Below are positions 59,153 to 64,000 of a stretch of DNA of 64,000 nucleotides, in pieces. The stretch is from the NCBI RefSeq assembly GCF_052114605.1, contig NZ_JBFRFB010000002.1:186001-250000 (forward strand), read 5' to 3'. Numbering within the stretch: the stretch's first letter is position 1; each line of letters starts with the position of its first letter. A model generated the notes under the pieces. The model ran no database searches. It had not been told where the DNA came from and saw only the letters and a program-made list of their open reading frames with translations. This DNA is from Microvirga sp052114605. GTDB lineage: Bacteria > Pseudomonadota > Alphaproteobacteria > Rhizobiales > Beijerinckiaceae. Both the position numbers and the translations under genes were made by a program.

Positions 59153-59195
59153 GCATTTTTTGACGTCGAACCGGATCCACTTCGCCGAAAAATGC
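59153..59195. repeat. Dispersed palindromic repeat, copy 3 (CCGG...CCACTT family)
   Basis: Outer arms GCATTTTT and AAAAATGC pair perfectly around a core containing GAACCGGATCCACTTCG, giving a strong imperfect hairpin. It lies between the 4.5S RNA gene and dnaX and could also work as a terminator for the RNA. Confidence 0.7.
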
Positions 59196-59205
59196 TACTT
59201 AAGGT

Positions 59206-59299
59206 GGGAGGCTGGACGAAGACCCGTTCGGTCTCGTTAGGGCTGCTTCCTTCCGGATCTGACCCGGTTGGCGAGTGAGACGTCCCTCGCCAACCTCCC
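59206..59299 (-). ncRNA. ffs: 4.5S signal recognition particle RNA (small bacterial type)
   Basis: About 94 bases on the minus strand. Ends GGGAGG and CCTCCC pair to close the hairpin. The universally conserved Ffh-binding core is present: GGTCAG, ATCCGGAAGGAAGCAGCC with the GGAA tetraloop, and the symmetric loop bases. An inner stem is TTGGCGAG/CTCGCCAA. A TATAGC -10 element lies at 59304-59309, five bases before the 5' end. Location next to dnaX is typical. Confidence 0.95.
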
Positions 59300-59743
59300 A
59301 ATCGCTATATGGGCGTTTCGGACAGGGAACGCAAGTTGGAAAGGCTCGACCCGCGAGTCGTCCCCGGATTGCACAAGCGAAGGCGGCGATGGTCCTCGGA
59401 TGCAGGGCATTATCGCGGGGCGTCATGGGCACGCGGGCGTGACCTCGCGGCGTGTGGCCCGAGGGTGTTGGGTCGAGGGAGGGCGCGAGGAGGCGTCCGG
59501 CTCGTGTGTGTGTTTGTGTTGAGAACCTGACGGCTCCCCGCGCACGGCTTTTTTAGGCGTACACCGCGTCTTTCAGCGGAGGGCCTCCTGTCAGCGGGCT
59601 TGCGACGCCCCCAGCAGGACCGTGCCCGATCCCACAATCACGACGCCTCGCGAGCGCGCCCCTCGGTGGATCAGGCTGTGCCCACCATAGCCAAGGTTAG
59701 GATCATTGTCAAGAACAAATGCAGAACATAAGAGTGTAGCGGT

Positions 59744-59780
59744 GTTCCCTCCCCCTTGCGGGGAGGGCTAGGGTGGGGGC
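59744..59780 (+). repeat. GC-rich repeat, left copy of inverted pair
   Basis: GTTCCCTCCCCCTTGCGGGG and onward to GGGTGGGGGC. The reverse complement, nearly identical over 37 bases, lies at 59959-59995, so the two flank the repeat at 59820. Confidence 0.8.
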
Positions 59781-59819
59781 GGTCTGGCTGGGCGAGAGAT
59801 CGACCCAGATTACTCTCAC

Positions 59820-59907
59820 GTCATCACCGGCCTTGTGCCGGTGATCCCGATCATGGTGAGCGCTCCGCTCTTCGCATCGGGATGGCCGGGACAAGCCCGG
59901 CCATGAC
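59820..59907. repeat. 88-bp compound palindromic repeat, copy A
   Basis: Begins GTCATCACCGGCCTTGTGCC (own hairpin CACCGG.CCGGTG) and ends GGCCGGGACAAGCCCGGCCA then TGAC (second hairpin). The reverse complement lies at 61455-61540 with a few changes. This is a well-known type of intergenic repeat in Rhizobiales. Confidence 0.82.
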
Positions 59908-59958
59908 ATCGTCGGGCTGTTGTGGTGTCTGGATGCCACGATGGGCTCTGACTTTGCG

Positions 59959-59995
59959 ACCCCCACCCTACCCCTCCCCGCAAGGGGGAGGGAAC
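59959..59995 (-). repeat. GC-rich repeat, right copy of inverted pair
   Basis: Inverted copy of the element at 59744-59780. Confidence 0.8.
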
Positions 59996-60000
59996 GCGTG

Positions 60001-60024
60001 CGCCGGATCCGCCGTCCGGGATGA
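60001..60024. repeat. Short repeat of TCCGGGATGAC family
   Basis: GGATCCGCCGTCCGGGATGA core; same family as 22613-22647 and 61571-61602. Confidence 0.6.
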
Positions 60025-60099
60025 CCCATCCTCTGATGACGTGGGAGGAAACGGCATTCCCGGCTGACAACCCACCGCCACCTCGGCTACATAAATTCT

Positions 60100-60510
60100 A
60101 TGACATTCCAGCTCGATTCCCGGCTCGAAGCCGACACGATCCCCGTCGGCGACCTTGCTCTCTGCTCCGTCCTACTCCTGAACGATGCGCGTTTTCCCTG
60201 GTTCGTCCTGGTCCCGCGCATCGACGGCGTCAGCGAGTTGACCGATCTCTCCGAGGAGCATTCGGCGCAACTGATGCAGGAGATCCGCATCACGACCCGC
60301 GTGATGCTGGAGCTGTCGAAACCCGACAAGGTGAATGTGGGTGCGCTGGGAAATATCGTGACGCAGCTGCATGTGCATGTGATCGGACGCTTCCGCTCCG
60401 ATCCGGCCTGGCCCGGTCCTGCCTGGGGCCACGGCACGAAGGCTCCCTACCCTGACCACGCGGTGACCGCGCTCATCGAGCGCGCGGCCGCTCTTTTCGC
60501 GGCGGCATGA
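60100..60510 (+). CDS. HIT-domain hydrolase
   Basis: 136 residues of the histidine triad family. The C-terminal motif is TQLHVHVIGRFRSDPAWPGP: of the HxHxH motif the first His is Gln (QLHVHV), a form seen in a known proteobacterial HIT subgroup with the trailing DxAWPxPxW. The catalytic second His is kept. Family members hydrolyse dinucleoside polyphosphates or AMP conjugates. Its stop overlaps nudC by four bases (ATGA), joining two nucleotide-cleaning enzymes. Confidence 0.92.
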   Translation: MTFQLDSRLEADTIPVGDLALCSVLLLNDARFPWFVLVPRIDGVSELTDLSEEHSAQLMQEIRITTRVMLELSKPDKVNVGALGNIVTQLHVHVIGRFRSDPAWPGPAWGHGTKAPYPDHAVTALIERAAALFAAA

Positions 60511-61412
60511 CCATGGCGATTTCTCTCGGCTACACCAGCAACGCTCTTGTTCGCCACACGGTCGAGCATGACCCGGAGGCGCTATCCAAAGCTGTCAAAG
60601 ATCCGAAGAGTGCGCTGATCCTGCTCGCGGGCGATCAGCCGGTTCTCCAGGCCGGAGAACCGGGAACGAGCCTCCTGCCCTTCTCGACACTCGACCGGTT
60701 GTCCGCGCACAAGGAACAGGTGTTCCTCGGCGTTCTTGGCGACAGACCCATCATAGCAACGCTTGCGGCTCCGGAAGCGGCGGAGCTGTTTCAGGAGCCA
60801 GCTCATGTCGTGACCGATCTGCGCGCGATTGCGACCCGTGGGTTGGTGCCAGTAGAGGAACTCGGCATCCTCGCCATGGCGAAGTCCATCCTGGATTGGC
60901 ACAACCGTCATCGCTTCTGCGCCAATTGCGGCGCGCCCTCTCAAGCCGCACAGGCGGGTTTCCGCCGCGATTGCAGTTCTTGCGGCGCGCAGCATTTTCC
61001 GCGCACCGATCCTGTGGTGATCATGCTGATCACGCGCGGCGACAAGTGCCTGCTCGGGCGTCAGCCGCGGTTTGTGGAGAAGGTCTATTCCTGCCTCGCA
61101 GGCTTCCTCGAACCGGGCGAGACCATCGAGGATGCGGTACGGCGCGAGACTTTTGAGGAATCGGGCATCCGCGTCGGTGAAGTGCGCTATCTCGCATCGC
61201 AACCCTGGCCCTTCCCGTCGAACATCATGATCGGCTGCCAAGGCGAGGCGATCAGCGACGAGATCAATTTTGATCGCGAGGAATTGCAGGACGCGCGCTG
61301 GTTCTCGAAACACGATGTGCGGCGCATGCTGGACGGCACGCACGAGGACTTCGCGGCACCCTCACCGATTGCGATCGCGAACCATCTGCTGCGGGAATGG
61401 ATGAAGGATTAG
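60507..61412 (+). CDS. nudC: NAD(H) pyrophosphatase / RNA deNADding enzyme NudC
   Basis: 301 residues. Zinc ribbon with two CxxC pairs (FCANCGAPSQ and CSSCGAQHFP), then the Nudix box GFLEPGETIEDAVRRETFEE and ESGI, and the NudC-specific SQPWPFPSNIMIG motif. Hydrolyses NADH and removes NAD caps from RNA. Translation is coupled to the HIT gene; an in-frame start at 60513 is also possible. Confidence 0.97.
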   Translation: MTMAISLGYTSNALVRHTVEHDPEALSKAVKDPKSALILLAGDQPVLQAGEPGTSLLPFSTLDRLSAHKEQVFLGVLGDRPIIATLAAPEAAELFQEPAHVVTDLRAIATRGLVPVEELGILAMAKSILDWHNRHRFCANCGAPSQAAQAGFRRDCSSCGAQHFPRTDPVVIMLITRGDKCLLGRQPRFVEKVYSCLAGFLEPGETIEDAVRRETFEESGIRVGEVRYLASQPWPFPSNIMIGCQGEAISDEINFDREELQDARWFSKHDVRRMLDGTHEDFAAPSPIAIANHLLREWMKD

Positions 61413-61454
61413 AGCGCGACAGAGCGTTCCAACTCAAGCGATGGAAACATCCAC

Positions 61455-61540
61455 GTCATGGCCGGGCTTGTCCCGGCCATCCCGATCCGAAGAGCACTGC
61501 CTCCACTCATCGGAATCACCGGCACAAGGCCGGTGATGAC
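61455..61540. repeat. 86-bp compound palindromic repeat, copy B
   Basis: GTCATGGCCGGGCTTGTCCC at the left and CACCGGCACAAGGCCGGTG near the right end. Inverted copy of the element at 59820-59907. Confidence 0.82.
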
Positions 61541-61570
61541 GGGGGAGTTTCAGCACTTCATCCTGCTGAC

Positions 61571-61602
61571 GATCCCGGATCGGCTTCGCCGTCCGGGATG
61601 AC
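61571..61602. repeat. Hairpin repeat of TCCGGGATGAC family
   Basis: ATCCCGGA (61572-61579) pairs perfectly with TCCGGGAT (61592-61599). Located between the convergent nudC and pheA genes, where it could help termination. Confidence 0.75.
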
Positions 61603-61608
61603 GTGCCC

Positions 61609-62463
61609 TTATTCCGCCACTTCCTTGATCTTCTCGCGGAACGGTGCTGCCGGATACACGCCGAGAATGCGCAGCTCACGGGAGAAGAACTCCAGCTCCT
61701 CCAGCGCGCGCTTGAGGTTCGCATCTTCCGGGTGGCCGTCCACCTCGGCATAGAACTGCGTCGCCAGGAATTCGCCCTCGAGCATGTAGCTCTCGAGCTT
61801 CGTCATGTTGATGCCGTTCGTCGCAAAACCGCCCAGCGCCTTGTAGAGCGCGGCGGGCAGGTTGCGGACGCGGAAGACGAAGGAAGTCACGGTCGGGCCG
61901 TTGCCGGCGGGCGCCCATTTCGGTGTCTTCGACAGCACGACGAAGCGCGTGGTGTTGTGCGCTTCATCCTCCACATCCTCGGCAATGATCTTCAAGCCGT
62001 AGAGATCGGCCGCCATGCGCGGCGAGAGCGAGGCGCGGGTCGGGTCCTTCCACTCGGCTACCTGGCGCGCGGAGCCTGCGGTATCGCCCGCCACATAAGC
62101 CTTCAGACCGAGCTTGCGGACGATCTTGCGGCATTGGCCGAGCGCGTGGACATGGCTGTAGACGCTTTTGATCGTGCCGAGATCAGCCTCGGGCAGCGCC
62201 ATGAGCTGGAAATGAATCGGCAGGAAGCCCTCGCCGATGATGTGCAGGCCGGACGTCGGCAGGAGGTGATGGATATCCGCCACGCGGCCCGCGATCGAGT
62301 TCTCGATCGGGATCATGGCGAGACCCGCCTGCCCCTCGTTCACGGCGGCGAAGGCATCCTCGAAGGTCGGGCACGGCAGCACCTCCCAATCGGGAAACAT
62401 CTCCGAGCAGATGATGTGGGAATTGGCCCCCGGCTCGCCCTGGAATGAAATGACCTTGTTCAT
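61609..62463 (-). CDS. pheA: Prephenate dehydratase
   Basis: 284 residues, monofunctional (no chorismate mutase domain). Converts prephenate to phenylpyruvate. Catalytic-domain motifs: FQGEPGANSHIICSEMFPDW, AMIPIENSIAGRVADIHHLL, and NTTRFVVL (the TRF motif). A C-terminal ACT domain (TSFVFRVRNLPAALYKALGG and NMTKLESYML) binds phenylalanine for feedback inhibition. Its start overlaps the kdsB stop (ATGA). Confidence 0.97.
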   Translation of the reverse strand: MNKVISFQGEPGANSHIICSEMFPDWEVLPCPTFEDAFAAVNEGQAGLAMIPIENSIAGRVADIHHLLPTSGLHIIGEGFLPIHFQLMALPEADLGTIKSVYSHVHALGQCRKIVRKLGLKAYVAGDTAGSARQVAEWKDPTRASLSPRMAADLYGLKIIAEDVEDEAHNTTRFVVLSKTPKWAPAGNGPTVTSFVFRVRNLPAALYKALGGFATNGINMTKLESYMLEGEFLATQFYAEVDGHPEDANLKRALEELEFFSRELRILGVYPAAPFREKIKEVAE

Positions 62464-63203
62464 GCTGTCCTCCGGGCCGCGATGATCCCGCGGGCTCTGT
62501 CCAGATCGTGGGGGGTATCGACGCCGAGCGGCACGTCATCGACGACGACCGCGTCGATTCGCATGCCGGCCTCCAGCGCCCGCAGCTGCTCCAGCTTCTC
62601 GCGCAGTTCCAACGGCGAAGGCGGCAGGCCTACGAAGCGCTGAAGCGCCTTGCGGCGATAGGCGTAAAGGCCGATGTGATGGTAGAGCGGCCCCTCGCCA
62701 TAAGGGGCCGTGGCGCGGGTGAAGTAGAGGGCGCGGAACCGGCCTGGCGAGACCTCGCTGCCAATCATCTTCACCACGTTGGGATTGGTCTTCTCCTCCT
62801 CGCGCTCGATCATCGCGACCAGGGTCGCCAGATCGACGGCGGGGTCGGACAGGGGCGCGATGGAAGCCGCGATAGCGCGCGGATCGACAGTCGGCAGGTC
62901 GCCCTGGACGTTCACGACCACGTCATGCCGGCCTTCCGGATCGAGCTTTTCCACAGCCTCGAAGATGCGGTCGGAGCCGGAGGCGTGGTCGGCCCTGGTC
63001 AGCACCGCCTGCCCGCCGGCCCGGGTCACGGCCTCGGCGATTTCCGGCGCGTCGGTGGCGATGGCGACAGGGCCGATCCCGGCTTCCATGGCACGGCGCC
63101 AGACATGGACGATCATGGGCTCGCCCGCGATATCGGCCAGGGGCTTGTTCGGCAGGCGGGTCGCCGCAAGGCGGGCGGGAATGAGAACGAGAGGATCGGA
63201 CAT
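62460..63203 (-). CDS. kdsB: 3-deoxy-manno-octulosonate cytidylyltransferase
   Basis: 247 residues from the ATG at 63203; the frame is open from 63254. Activates Kdo with CTP for lipopolysaccharide core synthesis. Motifs: VLIPARLAATRLPNKPLADI (nucleotide loop), SGSDRIFEAVEKL, VVNVQGDLPTVDPRAIA and YHHIGLYAYRRKALQRFVGL. First of the kdsB-pheA pair, common in Rhizobiales. Confidence 0.97.
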   Translation of the reverse strand: MSDPLVLIPARLAATRLPNKPLADIAGEPMIVHVWRRAMEAGIGPVAIATDAPEIAEAVTRAGGQAVLTRADHASGSDRIFEAVEKLDPEGRHDVVVNVQGDLPTVDPRAIAASIAPLSDPAVDLATLVAMIEREEEKTNPNVVKMIGSEVSPGRFRALYFTRATAPYGEGPLYHHIGLYAYRRKALQRFVGLPPSPLELREKLEQLRALEAGMRIDAVVVDDVPLGVDTPHDLDRARGIIAARRTA

Positions 63204-63468
63204 GGGTTCTTTGAGGGCTTGGATCTTTCGCGTCCTTACCAAGGCAGGGACCATTTGTCATGGGCTCAAGGCCGGACCTCCCGCGGAACTTGGGCGTTTC
63301 TCAGCCGGTGCTGCGACCACGGGAGCGGCGAAAACCTCGAAGAGATCCAAAGAACCCCATTGTCAAACCCCTATCTCTACGGCTAAGCAACGCCCCTATC
63401 GCGGGCGCCCGCTCGTGGAGTTGTTCTGCTGCGCTGATTTCGCCGATAAGGCGAGGAGAGCCTGACCT

Positions 63469-64000
63469 ATGAATATCGAGACCAACAAGATCGCCGGTGC
63501 CGTTTTTGCCACGCTCCTTTTCGTGGTTGGCGTCAACGTTGTTGCAGGCGGCCTGTTCTCGCCTCATAAGCCCGCCGTTCCGGGCTACGATCTTCCGGCT
63601 CCCGAAGCGGGTGCCGCTGCAGGCGGTGGCGCCCCGGCCGAGCCGGCCCAGCCCCTGCCCGTGCTTCTGGCCAGCGCCGACCCGGCCAAGGGCCAGGCCG
63701 CGTCCAAGAAGTGCGCCTCCTGCCATACCTTCGAGAAGGGCGGCCCCAACAAGGTCGGCCCGAACCTCTACGGCGTCGTCGGCCGCCCCGTCGCCTCGCA
63801 CGAGGGCTTCAACTATTCGAACGGCATGAAGGCCCATGGCGGCAATTGGGATTACGAGGCCCTGAACGCCTTCGTCCATAACCCCAAGCAGGCCACCCCC
63901 GGCACCATCATGGCCTTCGCCGGCATCGCCAGCGACAAGGAGCGAGCCGACCTGCTCTCCTATCTCCGCACGCTCTCCGACAGCCCGGTTGCGCTTCCGG
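63469..64000 (+). CDS. Membrane-anchored class I cytochrome c (CycM-like), partial
   Basis: Starts at an ATG at 63469 with GAGGAGA 8 bases upstream and runs off the right edge, so the last residues are missing (about 177 seen). An N-terminal membrane helix (IAGAVFATLLFVVGVNVVAG) is followed by a Pro/Ala-rich linker and a class I cytochrome c domain with haem site KKCASCHTFEKGGPNKVGPN, an YSNGMKAHGG loop, and the axial Met in PGTIMAFAGI. This matches CycM/cytochrome c552 types that carry electrons to the aa3 oxidase. Confidence 0.95.
   Translation, partial: MNIETNKIAGAVFATLLFVVGVNVVAGGLFSPHKPAVPGYDLPAPEAGAAAGGGAPAEPAQPLPVLLASADPAKGQAASKKCASCHTFEKGGPNKVGPNLYGVVGRPVASHEGFNYSNGMKAHGGNWDYEALNAFVHNPKQATPGTIMAFAGIASDKERADLLSYLRTLSDSPVALP

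Larger units (their letters stand above)
59300..60099. other. Long intergenic region rich in palindromic repeats
   Basis: 800 bases without a credible gene. The left part (59300-59740) has no feature I recognise beyond the 4.5S promoter. The right part is a composite of three repeat families listed separately. Short open frames here have no coding character. Confidence 0.7.

Noticed and set aside
57289..59163. 624-codon plus-strand frame opposite dnaX
   Set aside because: A mirror of the GC-rich dnaX codons with no domain and no start signal.
59820..61602. CRISPR array
   Set aside because: Repeats are few, inverted, long and unevenly spaced, with no cas genes; they fit REP-like elements.

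Overview
The window reads as a chromosomal segment of a GC-rich alphaproteobacterium of the order Hyphomicrobiales (Rhizobiales). It carries a ctrA-chpT-eipA block with fliJ and the CtrA inhibitor sciP, GANTC sites upstream of ctrA, promoters of the EcfG general-stress type, a small alphaproteobacterial 4.5S RNA next to dnaX, and dispersed palindromic repeats typical of the order. The mix (alginate genes, LuxI/LuxR, many stress proteins) would fit a soil or plant-associated Methylobacteriaceae relative such as Microvirga. That genus guess is inference only.

Layout. (1) 1-11.8 kb: alginate locus. On the minus strand algD, alg8, alg44 (PilZ), an algA-type bifunctional enzyme and a partial exported helical protein form one operon. 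Divergent from it on the plus strand are two RTX-repeat exoproteins, a PL7 alginate lyase and a large AlgE-type mannuronan C5-epimerase. The polymer would be made at the inner membrane under c-di-GMP control, then tailored outside the cell by type-I-secreted enzymes, as in Azotobacter. (2) 11.8-20.8 kb: mixed housekeeping (TerC, cytochrome c', mnmA, methyltransferases, a flippase-like protein), a tRNA-Met, a broken thioesterase gene, and sciP. (3) 20.8-25 kb: cell-cycle block fliJ, ctrA, chpT, a CysQ-like phosphatase and eipA. (4) 25-38.5 kb: accessory and stress region. It holds a coiled-coil anchor protein, UvsE, two single-domain response regulators, a four-gene envelope operon (DUF883-like, DUF3618, holin-X-like), a LuxR/LuxI pair with a lux box and a coupled small ORF, a ferritin-like protein, GlsB/YeaQ, a mini GcrA-like protein and a DUF4242-cyclase fusion. 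Many of these share GGAAC-N16/17-CGTT promoters, so the region looks like a general-stress island. (5) 39-49.5 kb: tRNA-Arg, an orphan sensor kinase, a VTT protein, then rpmH-rnpA-yidC-(CYTH-CHAD)-engB-DUF423-argB, a pyrimidine nucleotidase and a second ferritin-like gene. (6) 49.5-64 kb: core genes rmuC, def-fmt-GNAT-truA, dapE-dapD, recR-ybaB-dnaX, 4.5S RNA, a repeat-rich 0.8 kb gap, HIT-nudC, pheA-kdsB, and a membrane cytochrome c cut by the right edge.

The most unusual points are the Asp-to-Asn change in the epimerase active-site motif, the cluster of EcfG-type promoters, CtrA-like boxes upstream of sciP, a Fis-type gene and ctrA, and the small ORF translationally coupled to luxI. No CRISPR array, prophage or insertion sequence was seen.
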